Below, piece after piece: positions 39,564 to 50,057 of a stretch of DNA of 64,000 nt; the stretch's first letter is position 1, and the number at the start of each line of letters is the position of its first letter. The stretch comes from Francisella endosymbiont of Ornithodoros moubata (GTDB taxonomy: Bacteria; Pseudomonadota; Gammaproteobacteria; Francisellales; Francisellaceae): positions 124,001-188,000 of the forward strand of contig LVCE01000002.1 in assembly GCA_002095075.2 (NCBI GenBank), written 5' to 3'. A program made the position numbers and the translations under genes. The notes beneath the pieces were generated by a model. That model saw only the letters and a program-made list of their open reading frames with translations. It was not told where the DNA came from and did not search any database.

Positions 39564-40224
39564 CCTGTAAACAAGGTAGCTCATTACAATAATGGCATTG
39601 GCCATCCTTAAAATGGATAAAGGCATCTAGTTGAGTATTAATCTCTTTCATATCATGTGATATTATTAATAAAGTGATATTTTCTTTTTTATGGATTTCT
39701 TTCAAGCAAGCTAAGAATCTTTGCTTTGCATCTGGATCAAGATCTGATAATGGTTCATCTAAAAGAAGAATTTTTGGCTTATTAATCAAAGCTTGCACTA
39801 AATAGACGCGTTTTTTTTGCCCACCTGAGAGGTTTTTGAATGGTTTATGAATGTAGTCTTCGGTTTGTGTTAATGTGATAAGATATTCTAGCTTTTCTTT
39901 AAATCTTTTACTAAATAATGGTAGCCGCCATGCCTTCGGTTTATAACTATATTTAACAAGCGTGTAGCCTGAAGTTTTTTCTTCAAAGTTTATTTCTCGC
40001 TCTTGCGGAATATAACTAATAGTATCGACATTTATTTTGTTATTATTAACAGTTATTGAACCAGAGATAGTTGGTATTTTACCTAATAATGTCTTGAAAA
40101 ATGTTGATTTACCAACACCATTCTTGCCAACGATACCAACCCATGCATTTGTTGGAATCTCTAGGTTTAGCGCAGATGTAATTGGCGTATTATAGCCAAT
40201 CACAAGGTTGGAGCATTTAATCAT
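39547..40224 (-). CDS. znuC: Zinc ABC transporter ATP-binding protein
   Basis: ZnuC powers zinc import. The 225-residue protein has Walker A GIVGKNGVGKSTFFKTLLGK (about residues 30-49), Q-loop SYIPQEREINF, signature LSGGQKKRVYLVQAL, Walker B ILLLDEPLSDLD and switch His in LLIISHDM. The C-terminus is rich in His and Cys (HFKDGQCHYCNELPC), as in other ZnuC proteins that may sense zinc. It starts one base after znuA and overlaps znuB. Confidence 0.93.
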   Translation of the reverse strand: MIKCSNLVIGYNTPITSALNLEIPTNAWVGIVGKNGVGKSTFFKTLLGKIPTISGSITVNNNKINVDTISYIPQEREINFEEKTSGYTLVKYSYKPKAWRLPLFSKRFKEKLEYLITLTQTEDYIHKPFKNLSGGQKKRVYLVQALINKPKILLLDEPLSDLDPDAKQRFLACLKEIHKKENITLLIISHDMKEINTQLDAFIHFKDGQCHYCNELPCLQDDICV

Positions 40225-40225
40225 T

Positions 40226-41143
40226 TTATTTTTGTACTTTATCCAATGCTGAAGCAGTTGCCTGTAATGTTTCGATCATCCAGCCAATAGCATCATCATT
40301 TGTAGGCATAGTTTCGGTGATACCGACTATTGGTATATTATTTTTCTTAGCAAGTTCTAAGATATTATTTGTAACATTATCTGTGACTTGCTTGTTATAG
40401 AAAAGCACTTTGACTTGCTTATCATTAAATAGTTTTTGATAATCAATCATCATTTTAGGACTAGGCTCAGAATCATTCATTATCACCCACTGGAATGCAA
40501 GACCTTTCATATTTAATCCTAAGGCATTAGCCATATAACCAAATAATGGTTCCGTAGCGGTTACAGGCGTTTCAGAGCTTGACTGCTTTATTTGTTTGAC
40601 TAGATCGTAAACCTTTTGATACTTATGGTTAAAGTTTTCAAGGTTTTTTTCAAATAAGCTACTATCGACGGAATCTTGCTTAGAAAAAATATCTTTCAGT
40701 TTAGCTGCTAAAGCTGGGAATGTATTAGGATCATACCAAAGGTGTGGATTAATGCCAAATTTTGAAGTTTGCGGATAGTTTATTAGGTCTTGTACCTTAA
40801 TGATTTCAGCATCTTTATTACTTTTGAGTATTGGTGTAATCCATGAGTCATAATCAGCACCGTTATAGATAATTACATCTGCTTCAGCTAAAAGTTTAGC
40901 ATTTTTTACAGAAGAGACAAAAGTATGTGGATCACCATCGGCATTATTGATTATGTTAGTAACTTTAACATTACTACCACCAATAAGCTTAGCGATACTA
41001 CCATACTGATTTTCAGCAGCGACAACTGAGATGTCATGGCTATCTTTTGTTGTTTGTGGCTTATTACTTTCAGCTAAAAGATTTATAACTACCAAAGCTA
41101 CAATCACAACAGCTGCTAAGGCTACTAGTATATATTTTTTCAT
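40226..41143 (-). CDS. znuA: Zinc-binding periplasmic protein of ABC transporter
   Basis: ZnuA captures zinc in the periplasm. The 305-residue protein has one hydrophobic N-terminal segment (about residues 3-23), DGDPHTFVSSVKNAKLLAEA with the first zinc His, NPHLWYDPNTFPAL with the second, and ATEPLFGYMANALGL, where the classical third His is replaced by Leu-Phe. Cluster A-I proteins usually have a His there. Ligand choice may therefore differ; manganese or iron is an alternative, although gene context favours zinc. No clear Zur box was seen upstream. Confidence 0.88.
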   Translation of the reverse strand: MKKYILVALAAVVIVALVVINLLAESNKPQTTKDSHDISVVAAENQYGSIAKLIGGSNVKVTNIINNADGDPHTFVSSVKNAKLLAEADVIIYNGADYDSWITPILKSNKDAEIIKVQDLINYPQTSKFGINPHLWYDPNTFPALAAKLKDIFSKQDSVDSSLFEKNLENFNHKYQKVYDLVKQIKQSSSETPVTATEPLFGYMANALGLNMKGLAFQWVIMNDSEPSPKMMIDYQKLFNDKQVKVLFYNKQVTDNVTNNILELAKKNNIPIVGITETMPTNDDAIGWMIETLQATASALDKVQK

Positions 41144-41217
41144 GATTTATATCGTATTAAAATTTTTGTACAACAAATGATAGAGTAAAAAAAAGCCAGA
41201 GTAAAGTAGTATATATT

Positions 41218-42442
41218 TTAGCTATTAGAATCTTTGATAAATATAGCGATTACAAAAGAGAAAAGCATCAAAATAGGAATGATTACCAATGTTGTTTGGA
41301 AAGCATAGAGTGTTTGATGAGTTTCTTTGAGATAGATGATCATTGCTCCAGTAATCGGCTGTAATACTCCACCACTTAATGGTAAAAACATATTTACAAC
41401 TGCTAATCCAGTAGCTATTTGTGTTACTGATATTGTGTTTCTTAGAGCAGAATAGTTAAGTATATGTACAGCCTGAACGCCACCAAATAAAACGCAGAGG
41501 ATATATGCAATAATAATGTTTTGATTAAAAAATAATAAGTAAGTTACGATGAAAAAACCGAATATAGATGAAATTAAAAGAAATCTTTTCTCGCTATTTA
41601 CTGCAGATGCCATAACTCCCCAAATTGGACTAAAAATACATACACCGATAAAGATTAGTGAAGTACAAAATCCTGCTTGACTTTGGGTAAAACCATATAA
41701 AGTTAGATACCTTATACCCCATAAATCTGCAAATAGCACAGTAGTACCATATATCGTAAAACAGAATAAACCATTAAACCAAATTTGTTTGTTTTTTAAT
41801 ACCGCTAAAATATCTTTTAATGTTTGGCTTTGTTTGTTGTTATGTTTATTTTCTTTTTTATAATTAGGGTGAGTTTTGATAACAAAAATACTAAATAATA
41901 ATAGCATAAAAGAGATCATAAAAATCAAAGCCATAATTTGGGAGATACTAAGATATTTAGACAAAAAAACTAAAGGAGCAGCAGAAAGTGTCGCACCAAT
42001 ATATAATACAAACTGAGTGAGACCTGTAAATGCTGGAAATAATCTATTTGGTAACCAAATAGCTATTGATTTGATCGCACATAAAATAGCAAAACCACCA
42101 CCAAATCCTGCCAGAATTCTATATACTAGAAGCATAGGTTCAGACTGAGCTATAGTTGCAATAAGCATAGCTACAGAAAATATAACACTGCTAACTATCA
42201 TTACCTTTTTGACACCAAATTTATCAACTATTATACCAGCTGGTATTTGTGAAACTATATAGCTCCAATAAAAAGATGAGCTAAACAGTGCTGTTGAGGC
42301 AATACTAAGGTTATAAGGTTCTTTTATAAAATCATCGAGTAAGGCGCCTGTTGAAGACCTCACAAAGTACTCAAGGGCGTAAAAGAAAGCGCAAATAAAT
42401 CCAAATACTAAATCCTAAAGTAGTAATCCTTGTCTTATACAT
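41218..42442 (-). pseudogene. MFS transporter with N-terminal frameshift
   Basis: From ATG 42442 the first 11 or so codons (MYKTRITTLGF) are out of frame with the rest. After a one-base shift near 42408 the product reads VFGFICAFFYALEYFVRS and continues open to 41218. It has 12 membrane segments and the MFS loop 2-3 motif AGIIVDKFGVKKVMIVSSV. The C-terminal 381 residues are intact, so an internal start is conceivable, but helix 1 would be lost. Similar transporters in Francisella take up amino acids or phthalate-like compounds; the substrate here is unknown. It follows znuA on the same strand. Confidence 0.7.
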
Positions 42443-42565
42443 TGAACTAAATTCCTCTTTTTTAACAGCTAAGCATTAGGAGTATTATTAGCTTTTCGAG
42501 AACAGTGCATTTATTAATACTAAACGATAATTATTATGAAAGCAAATTTTGCTTATTTTTAATTT

Positions 42566-43030
42566 TTATGCTTGAGCTCTTGCAGGCACTATTCGAGTAT
42601 TATTTCCAGACATATATATAGTCACTTGATCACCAATATTAAGATCATGCTTATCTTCTTGGAGTATTGCTATGGTTCTTCCGCTATCAAGTTTTATTGT
42701 AAACTGATAGCCTTTTGATGATGTTATAGTATCTTCCGTCACCCCACCAGCAATTCCTCCTACTATCGCACCACCTATTGAAGCTACGATACTTGTAAAG
42801 ACATTGCCACTTCCTGCTAAAGCTCCACCAAGACCACCAACTAAGCCACCAACTCTTGCACCAATATTATCAGAGCCTTTAATATTGACTTGTTGGATAT
42901 CGATAATTTGGCCATGCTCAACTTGAGATACTTGACCTATAGAATTAGCTGAATAGTTTGGCGTAGAACTAGAGCAGTTTGTCAACAAAAAGCATAATGA
43001 TAAAAGACAAATCAAAGCAAATTTTTTCAT
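42566..43030 (-). CDS. slyB: Outer-membrane lipoprotein, SlyB / 17-kDa antigen type
   Basis: A 154-residue lipoprotein: signal peptide with lipobox LLTNC (Cys19), then a glycine-zipper region (GARVGGLVGGLGGALAGSG, GGAIVGGIAGGVTED) that can insert in membranes, and a C-terminal beta domain (YQFTIKLDSGRTIAILQ). It is of the SlyB/PcP type found in the gammaproteobacterial outer membrane. Role is envelope integrity; the precise function is uncertain. It sits 10 bases after wrbA on the same strand. Confidence 0.85.
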   Translation of the reverse strand: MKKFALICLLSLCFLLTNCSSSTPNYSANSIGQVSQVEHGQIIDIQQVNIKGSDNIGARVGGLVGGLGGALAGSGNVFTSIVASIGGAIVGGIAGGVTEDTITSSKGYQFTIKLDSGRTIAILQEDKHDLNIGDQVTIYMSGNNTRIVPARAQA

Positions 43031-43040
43031 TTATGTTCTC

Positions 43041-43637
43041 CTAGCAAGATAATTTATTAGCGATTTCAGCAACTCGTTTGCCTAATGTTTTGCATATCTT
43101 TATCTCATCATCAGACATGGTCTTATTGGGTAAGAATGTGTTTAAATGCGAGGCTCCATATGGAGTACCACCTGTACGAGTATGTTTTAAGGCTTGTTCA
43201 CTATACGGTACACCAACTATCAAGCAACCATGATGAATAAAAGGGATCATCATTGATAATAAAGTGCTCTCATGACCTGCATGCATTCCTGATGCAGCGG
43301 TGAAAAAACTTACTGGTTTGCCAATTAGACTACCCTTAAACCATAGATCACTGTGTATTTCTAGAAAGTACTTAAGTGGTGATGCCATATTACCAAAATA
43401 CGCAGGACTTCCTACTATTAGCCCATCACAATTAGCTAAATCTTCTTTTGTTGCATAGAGGTCACCATCATCTGGAATTAAAGGTTCAAGCTGTTCGGTT
43501 TTTGCAGAAATATTTGGTACAGTGCGGATAGTTGCTGTTGCTCCTGTGGCCTCAACTCCAAGGGCTATAGTATGTGCCATTTTCTTTATACTTCCACCTT
43601 GGCTGTAGTATAGTATTAGTATGTTGTTCATTGTCAT
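43041..43637 (-). CDS. wrbA: WrbA-like NAD(P)H:quinone oxidoreductase
   Basis: A 198-residue flavodoxin-fold enzyme. The FMN phosphate loop is YYSQGGSIKKMA near the start; GLIVGSPAYFGNMASPLKYF and FFTAASGMHAGHESTLLSMM hold the isoalloxazine and active-site region; GGTPYGASHL is the WrbA-specific loop. WrbA reduces quinones by two electrons, avoiding radicals. Start could be ATG 43637 or ATG 43631; neither has a strong ribosome site. The gene is divergent from the broken BrkB gene with almost no gap. Confidence 0.88.
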   Translation of the reverse strand: MTMNNILILYYSQGGSIKKMAHTIALGVEATGATATIRTVPNISAKTEQLEPLIPDDGDLYATKEDLANCDGLIVGSPAYFGNMASPLKYFLEIHSDLWFKGSLIGKPVSFFTAASGMHAGHESTLLSMMIPFIHHGCLIVGVPYSEQALKHTRTGGTPYGASHLNTFLPNKTMSDDEIKICKTLGKRVAEIANKLSC

Positions 43638-43642
43638 TATCT

Positions 43643-44763
43643 ATGTTTGATATCAGATTGTACAAAAAATATTTGCTAATATTAAAAAACTATTGGATCT
43701 GGGTTTTTAAAAAATATCTACATAAAGACTGTCCAACAGTAGCTGCCTCAATAACTCTTAAGAGTTTGGTTGCTATCGTACCAGCTTTTTCATTATAATA
43801 AATTATTTTGGATGCTTTTAATGCTTTTAGTTCTCTTTCTGAGAATCTGCAAAATTTTCTTTTTGAAAATATGCTTCCAGAAACAGCAACAACTGTTCAG
43901 CAGTATATTACTAAGATTTCTTATAAAATGACTTCCTTACCTATTACATCAGTTATAGTCTTACTTGTGGTGATCTTTTTGATGATAAAAAGATTAGAAA
44001 TAACCTTATATAAAATCTTTTAGGTAAATAGGCAGCATCCAATGCTTCAAAGTCTGTTAGTATACTGGGCATTAATAATAATGGTACCACTATTGATGGG
44101 GTTTGTATTTATTTCGAGTACTTATTTTGTATTATATGGCATGGTTGTCAAAGACATTGGTATGGAGCAATATCATTTTGGATGGATTATTGCTTATTTT
44201 CTTAATAGCAGGTTTTTTTGTTGTCTACAAGATATTAACCTATATAACAATCAATTCAAAAATTTCCTTATATATGTTTATGTACCTACATATTTGGTGA
44301 TCTATCGATCATTATCATTAATGCCGATATTTAATTCTTTAGGTTTTTGTTACTTGGCAAATCACACTTTTGGGTGAGGTGATGATCCATGCAATGCAGT
44401 ATATGAAGGTAACTTTAGATTTTAAAAAAAGAAGTAAAAAAAGATGATCTTAGTATAAGTGTTAATATGCTTAAAGAGTTGTATCTTGCGCAAAAAAGTT
44501 CAAAAATGGTATGAGTATTAATGATTTACATCAAAAAACTTCAATAGCAGATTATGATAAGATTAAAAAAATTCTATATGTTTTAGAAACAGCCAGTATA
44601 TATTAGGATTACAGCTCAAGATATTTGCTACTTAAACTGTAATGTTTTTGATATAAGCTTACATAAAGTTTACTTGGCTCTTAATCCTACAATTAATTTT
44701 AAAACTAGTTCTATTAGAAAAATTAATGTTATAAAATCTCAGCTATACAAACACTTGATATAA
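43643..44763 (+). pseudogene. YihY/BrkB family membrane protein, multiply broken
   Basis: From about ATG 43643 (FDIRLYKKYLLILKNYWIW) the frame reads CPTVAASITLKSLVAIVPAF (a YihY core motif), meets two stops at about 43795, then continues TVQQYITKISYKMTSLPITS and, after another stop, a shifted YWALIIMVPLLMGFVFISST. A hydrophilic C-terminal part (SISVNMLKELYLAQKSS, INDLHQKTSIADYDKIKKIL) is also in pieces up to TAA 44763. YihY proteins have six helices; their role is unclear. At least three stops and four frameshifts are present. Confidence 0.75.
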
Positions 44764-44801
44764 AATTATACGAGTGGTTTTAAAATCTTTAAGGTTGACT
44801 G

Positions 44802-45377
44802 ATGTTATTTGAAATTCTTGATTTTTCGGCATTAATAATAAATGTCTTATATACAATCTATTTGGCCAGATTAAAAGTCTGGTCGTGGTTGTTAGGTATT
44901 ATGGGTGCTGTATTACTATTATTCTTATTTGCTATGAAAGGTACATACTTACTAGTATTACTACAGATAGTATATGTAATATTTTTCAGTTATGGTTGGT
45001 ATAAATGGCATACCCAAGGTGTTGATGGCGAGCATAAAACTGTCAAGTGGATGAAGTTTGCTGATTACCTTCGTTATTTAGTCTATGTGATTGTTTTGTG
45101 TATATTTAGTATTGGTTTTAACTATATTACAGCCTCCGCAGATATTATTTCTACCGGTATTCTCACTAGGATTACTTTTACTGCAATTATTATGGCTATA
45201 GAGAAATTTATTGAGAACCGGATAGTTTGGATTATTTCTGATTTATATTTTGTTGTTGTGATGTGCCAACAACAGTTATATGGTCAAGTTCTACAAAATT
45301 TCATATTTTTTATTACCTCTATTTATGGTTTTTACTATTGGTATATCAATACTAAGATAGTGGAAGCTAACAAATGA
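44802..45377 (+). CDS. pnuC: PnuC-like nicotinamide riboside transporter
   Basis: A 191-residue inner-membrane protein with six or seven helices and the PnuC features VIFFSYGWYKWHTQG (WxxW-type binding segment) and YGFYYWYINTK at the end. ARLKVWSWLLGIMGAVLL is typical of the first helices. PnuC carries nicotinamide riboside down its gradient for NAD synthesis. Its stop overlaps the priA start by four bases (ATGA), so the two are coupled. No riboswitch could be recognised upstream. Confidence 0.82.
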   Translation: MLFEILDFSALIINVLYTIYLARLKVWSWLLGIMGAVLLLFLFAMKGTYLLVLLQIVYVIFFSYGWYKWHTQGVDGEHKTVKWMKFADYLRYLVYVIVLCIFSIGFNYITASADIISTGILTRITFTAIIMAIEKFIENRIVWIISDLYFVVVMCQQQLYGQVLQNFIFFITSIYGFYYWYINTKIVEANK

Positions 45378-47527
45378 TTGTTAAGGTAGCTTTACCAATG
45401 CCACCTAGTTATATGCTTGACTATAGTGTTGATGGCCAAAATGTAGAGCTATTTGAGCGGGTCTTGGTTCAAGTAGGCAAGCGTCAGCTGATTGGTTTTA
45501 TCATAGCAAAAGATGTTAAGATTGATTATGAACCTGAAAAGGTTAAAACTATTATAAGAACTCTTGATAAACCGATTAGTTTAGCAATACAAAAATTAAT
45601 ATTATGGCTAGCGCAATATTACTGCTGTGATATATACAGTGCAATACGCTTAGCGTTACCAAATGACTTTCTCAAGCTACAACAGCTTAAGCCACAACAA
45701 GATACATATGTATATATCAATCAAGTAAGGCTACAACAACATAAATTAACAGCAAAGCAGCAAGATTTAATAAATGCTGTTGCTGCACAAGAGTTAATTA
45801 AAATAGAAGATCTAAAACAGTTAGCCTCAAGCTATGTTATTAATAAGTTATTTGATAACAATATTCTTAATAAAACTTATAAGCTAAAGCAAAGTGTAAA
45901 TACCCTGAATGCTGATAAAGCTAGGACTCTTAACCAAGAACAACAATATACTCTAGAACAAATATTAGCTAATACAAATTTTAATGTATCGTTGTTATAT
46001 GGTATTACTGGAAGTGGTAAAACCGAAATATATTTACAAACAATAGCTGAGTTTTTATCTAAATCGCAGCAGGCGTTGATTTTGGTTCCGGAGATAAATC
46101 TTACTCCACAAACAATCAAGAGATTTGAAAATAGATTTGTAGATAAAAATGTTGTTGTGCTACATTCTAAATTAAGTGACAAAGCAAGGTTAACTAATTG
46201 GCTAAAGATAAAGCAAAGCAAAGCTGATATTGTAATTGCGACACGTAGTGGTGTTCTAGCTGATTTTAATAATCTTGGAATAATTATAGTTGATGAAGAA
46301 CATGATAGCTCATTTAAGCAGCAAACTACTACTATCCGCTATAATGCTCGAGATGTCGCGATATTTAGAGCTAGACAGCTTGATATACCGGTAATATTAG
46401 GAAGTGCAACACCATCGCTACAAAGCTACTATAATTGTGTTACTGGTAAATATCGACTACTTAAACTAACACGAAGAGCATTAAACTCCCATAAAAATCA
46501 AATTGAACTTTTAGATTTAAAATCAACTATCGTTGATAATGGCATTAGCAGTCAGATCTTTAGTCTTTTACAAAAAAATATTCAATCACATCAGCAATCA
46601 CTGGTTTTTATCAATAAACTAGGTTTTGCTAAAGCATTAGTATGTAAAAGTTGTGGTGAGGTTGTTGAATGCAAAAAATGTGATAAACCTTATACTCTAC
46701 ATACGCAGCCATATCAGTATTTAGAGTGTCATTTTTGTGGTTCGCGTAAGTCTTTGGTTACAGTATGCCCTAGCTGTGGAGCACAAGAGTTATTTCCTTA
46801 TGGTTGTGGGACTGAAAAAATTCAAGCTCGAATAGAAGCAAAATTTCCTTACAATAGAGTTATACGTTTTGATCGTGCAAATATCAAAACTATAGCTGAT
46901 TTACATGCTATTAACCAGATGATAAATGAAAATCAAGTTGATGTTATTGTTGGTACACAAATGATTGCAAAAGGGCATCATTTTGAGAATATTACCTTAG
47001 TTGGCTTAATAAATATTGATATTGGTTTATATAATAGTGATTTTAATGCTATTGAGAGAACAGCACAGATGATTATACAGGTTGCTGGTAGAGCAGGTAG
47101 GGCAGATAAACCAGGAACAATAATATTACAAACTTATCAACCAGAAAATAAGCTACTTCAGTTGTTAGTAAATAGCGATTATTTGGAGTTTTTAAATTAT
47201 CTTTTGCAGCAAAGGGAATATGCTGGTTATCCACCTTATGCATATCAAGCTCAAATAATTGCAGAATCAAAAAAACAAGCGCAAATTCTAGCGTTGCTAA
47301 ATGATATATATTCAAACATATCTAACGGTGTAAATATTCAAGTCTCTAAGCCTTTGCCGGCATTACAACTTAAACGTAATAATGTCTATAGATATAGCTT
47401 ATTGCTAACAGCAAAGACGCGTAAGGAAATTAATTCTATAGTTAATTGGCTTAGTAATAAATTTGCTATGAATATATCAAGTTCAGTAAAAATGTACTTT
47501 GATATTGATCCTATTGACTTAGCATAA
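45374..47527 (+). CDS. priA: Primosomal protein N' (replication restart helicase)
   Basis: PriA reloads the replisome at repaired forks. The 717-residue protein has an N-terminal DNA-binding domain, Walker A LYGITGSGKTEIYLQTIAEF (about residues 208-227), the DEEH box IIIVDEEHDSSFKQQ, TRSGVLADF and LGSATPSLQSYY (helicase motifs), eight zinc-binding cysteines (CKSC, CKKC, CHFC, CPSC), VIVGTQMIAKGHHF, and motif VI QVAGRAGRADKPG. Length is normal. It shares a message with pnuC. Confidence 0.95.
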   Translation: MIVKVALPMPPSYMLDYSVDGQNVELFERVLVQVGKRQLIGFIIAKDVKIDYEPEKVKTIIRTLDKPISLAIQKLILWLAQYYCCDIYSAIRLALPNDFLKLQQLKPQQDTYVYINQVRLQQHKLTAKQQDLINAVAAQELIKIEDLKQLASSYVINKLFDNNILNKTYKLKQSVNTLNADKARTLNQEQQYTLEQILANTNFNVSLLYGITGSGKTEIYLQTIAEFLSKSQQALILVPEINLTPQTIKRFENRFVDKNVVVLHSKLSDKARLTNWLKIKQSKADIVIATRSGVLADFNNLGIIIVDEEHDSSFKQQTTTIRYNARDVAIFRARQLDIPVILGSATPSLQSYYNCVTGKYRLLKLTRRALNSHKNQIELLDLKSTIVDNGISSQIFSLLQKNIQSHQQSLVFINKLGFAKALVCKSCGEVVECKKCDKPYTLHTQPYQYLECHFCGSRKSLVTVCPSCGAQELFPYGCGTEKIQARIEAKFPYNRVIRFDRANIKTIADLHAINQMINENQVDVIVGTQMIAKGHHFENITLVGLINIDIGLYNSDFNAIERTAQMIIQVAGRAGRADKPGTIILQTYQPENKLLQLLVNSDYLEFLNYLLQQREYAGYPPYAYQAQIIAESKKQAQILALLNDIYSNISNGVNIQVSKPLPALQLKRNNVYRYSLLLTAKTRKEINSIVNWLSNKFAMNISSSVKMYFDIDPIDLA

Positions 47528-47649
47528 GCGTTAGAGTAAAAGTTTGATCTTTTAGTACTGCTACAAAATACTTCATTGAGTTGGAGAGGGATTACTGTAT
47601 CTGTTGAAAAATAAATTACTAGTGATTTTTGAAATAATACAAATACTTA

Positions 47650-48247
47650 TCTAAAGTAGTTTTATAGTTTATTTTATTATTTGAGAGTTCTTGAGGTTTC
47701 AGGTATTCTTAACAAGATTAATAAGAAAACCCTCATATTTATTAGCATTAAAGTTATTAAAGAAAATCTCCATGAGCTAACTGATTGTATAAATGCACCT
47801 AATATTAGCACAATACTTGGTGATAGCTGACTAGCCAAGGCATATAAAGAAAATGATTTTTCAATCTCTTAGGATTATGTGAAATATTAGCACTTATTGA
47901 TCTACTTATTACAGAGAGCACTACCAATCGCAGTTACAATTTTACCGATATAATAAGAAAATGATTCCTTGAGCAAAAGCTGATATCAAAACATATAAAA
48001 TTGTTATTGATAATGAAATTAATACAAGTTTCTTACGCCGATATCTATCACTTAGGTATCGATAAGGTAGTTGAAAGATACCTATGATGAGCATAATAGA
48101 TATACGCTATTTTAAAGTAATGCTTGAGATGTTTCAAAATCAGTTTTGATGTGGGCTTAAGGATGCACTTATAAAATCAACCTAGATTAGTGCTGTAAGT
48201 ACAATCAAGCCACTAAAAATCAAGGCTATACGATACGCTTTAAGCAT
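47650..48247 (-). pseudogene. MFS drug transporter (Bcr/CflA-like), degraded
   Basis: From ATG 48247 the minus strand reads LKAYRIALIFSGLIVLTALI, then stops and shifts around VDFISASLSPHQN, then MLIIGIFQLPYRYLSDRYRR with the MFS loop motif and KKLVLISLSITILYVLISAF. Later fragments are weaker. The pattern fits Bcr/CflA multidrug efflux proteins of about 400 residues; less than half remains. Many stops and several frameshifts. Nothing else is open in 47528-48250. Confidence 0.65.
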
Positions 48248-48304
48248 TTAGAGTTTATTTAATAATGAATAGATTATTAAAGATATTTTTTAATTAAATG
48301 ATAA

Positions 48305-48660
48305 TTACAAAGTTTTATTTAGGACTTTGTATATTTTTTTAAGGATAGCTGGATTACTGTTTAGCCAGTTGTCAAACTCTTGAGCAATTTTCTTGCCTTT
48401 TGGTGTATTTTAACGTAAAAGCTTTGTAGTATTGATTATCATTAACTTTTACAGCTATTTTGCAGATTTTAGGGTTCTTAGAGTGTTGATAGGCTATCTC
48501 TAGAGTATCTATAAACATAATATCTAGGTGGATATTATCTATACCTTTTATGATAGAAAATGGTACATAATTGCCAGTTATTCCTACAATAATATCAGCC
48601 ATATGCATTTGAAACCATAACCACCATAGTAGCTGTAAATGCGAATATGAATTTTTTCAT
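48305..48660 (-). pseudogene. Periplasmic solute-binding protein relic with internal deletion
   Basis: From ATG 48660 comes a signal peptide (KKFIFAFTATMVVMVSNA). The frame shifts at once, then reads ADIIVGITGNYVPFSIIKG, which matches the first strand of family-3 solute-binding proteins. It then jumps to HLDIMFIDTLEIAYQHSKNP and, after a further shift, GKKIAQEFDNWLNSNPAILK, the usual last helices of that family. Only about 117 of the expected 230-260 codons remain, so the middle has been deleted. Confidence 0.55.
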
Positions 48661-48694
48661 GATTTTAAAGATTATGGTTTTTGCTAATAAGATT

Positions 48695-48835
48695 TTACAT
48701 AAAGAGCAAAAAATAGAATAATCCTAAATAGTGATTTTTATTGAGATTGATCTTCTTTTTTTCTAACCTAGTAGCTACAAAACAATCTATTGTAACTGCT
48801 AGACCAGCTGATATAATCCATGCTAAATAATACAT
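48695..48835 (-). CDS. cydX: CydX/YbgT small subunit of cytochrome bd
   Basis: A 46-residue protein: MYYLAWIISAGLAVTIDCFV, then ATRLEKKK and a second short hydrophobic end. E. coli CydX (37 residues, starting MWYFAWILG) has the same aromatic start, single helix and charged tail with Glu. A strong ribosome site AAGGAG stands nine bases before ATG. It lies 16 bases after cydB on the same strand, the usual cydABX order. It normally stabilises the bd oxidase hemes in the inner membrane. It is intact while cydA and cydB are not. Confidence 0.8.
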   Translation of the reverse strand: MYYLAWIISAGLAVTIDCFVATRLEKKKINLNKNHYLGLFYFLLFM

Positions 48836-48851
48836 ATAGTTTTCTCCTTAT

Positions 48852-50043
48852 CTAGTACATTTCATGTGAGTTAGCTTTAACTTCTTCGGCTGATATTCTT
48901 CTCCCATTAGCCCACATTTTCTTATAGACAAAGAAAGTATAACTAAATATGATTGGAAGAATAATAACTGCTGCGCATAATATACCTATCAGTGATGTTT
49001 GGCTACTACTTGCATTGTAGACTGTTAGGCTATACATATAGTCACCAATATTAGAAACCATGATAAAAGGGAATAAAATAAAGCCAACAGTTAGTACCGC
49101 ACCGAATAAAGAGGCCATACTAGCTAAGAATGTAGCACCATCTCTGTCTTGATTGTTAAATCTAATGACAAATATAGCTCCAACAAAAGCTAGTATAGGT
49201 GCGAACCACATCCATATATGTGCATGGTTGAAGTTATATACCATGAATAATCAGTAGTTACTTTACCAGCTGTAAAAGCATGGTTTAAAGCATCTGATAG
49301 ATGAGCTAAGCCAGCATCTGGAGTAAACTGATATCCAGGTATAAAAGATATCCAAATGGCAGCAATTATAAATAAGACTATATATACAGTTGCTGTTACA
49401 TTAGTAATCTTTCTAAATCTATCGCGTAAAACGCCACTAGTTCTAAGCTTAACATAAGCAGAACCATGCATTAACGCCATATTTAGTGCAAATATACCAA
49501 TAATAGTGCAAATGGTGTTAGTAAATGTAGTAATGTGATCCACATCGACTGATATTCGCCATTTGTTACTGTACCATAAATTAGTCTGGCAGTATTATCA
49601 TAAGAGATTGGGAAACCCAAATAAAGATTACCAACAGCTACACCCATCACAACTATAGGGATTATACTTCCAAGTACAAGCATCCAATCCCAGAAGTTAC
49701 GCCATTTAGGATTGTCTATTTTCTTTCTATACTCAAAAGCAGGAGGTCTAAGGAAAAGTCCCCATAGTACTACTAAAATTGTAATATATAATCCCGAGAA
49801 GCTAGTGGCATATACTTGAGGCCAGATAGCAAATATAGCACCACCAGCGGTGATAAACCAAACTTGGCTACCATCCCATGTAGGCCCTACAGTATTTATA
49901 ATAGCTCTTTTCTCATATTCGTCCTTGCCAACGAATTTCGCAAGAATACCTGCACCAAAATCAAAACCAACTGTAGCAGCTACCAAAAATATTAGCATTC
50001 CTACAACCAGCCAAGAGATAATTTGTAACACATCCAATAACAT
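48852..50043 (-). pseudogene. cydB: Cytochrome bd ubiquinol oxidase subunit II, two frameshifts
   Basis: The product is CydB along its length but in three frames. Frame one from ATG 50043 has VGFDFGAGILAKFVGKDEYE, NTVGPTWDGSQVWFITAGGA and reaches LLTPFALL. One base is missing near 49500 and the next frame gives GIFALNMALMHGSAYVKLR. One G is missing near 49244 (TGGTAT in place of TGGGTAT) before YNFNHAHIWMWFAPILAF and the end NSHEMY. Restored length is about 396 codons, slightly longer than E. coli CydB (379). The first 180 residues alone cannot form the subunit. Confidence 0.9.
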
Positions 50044-50057
50044 TTATCTTTCCTTAT

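Noticed and set aside
41144-41217. Zur operator upstream of znuA
   Set aside because: No sequence close to the Zur consensus was found by eye.
45374-47527. Minus-strand frames inside priA (114 and 80 codons)
   Set aside because: Shadows of priA without ribosome sites or motifs.
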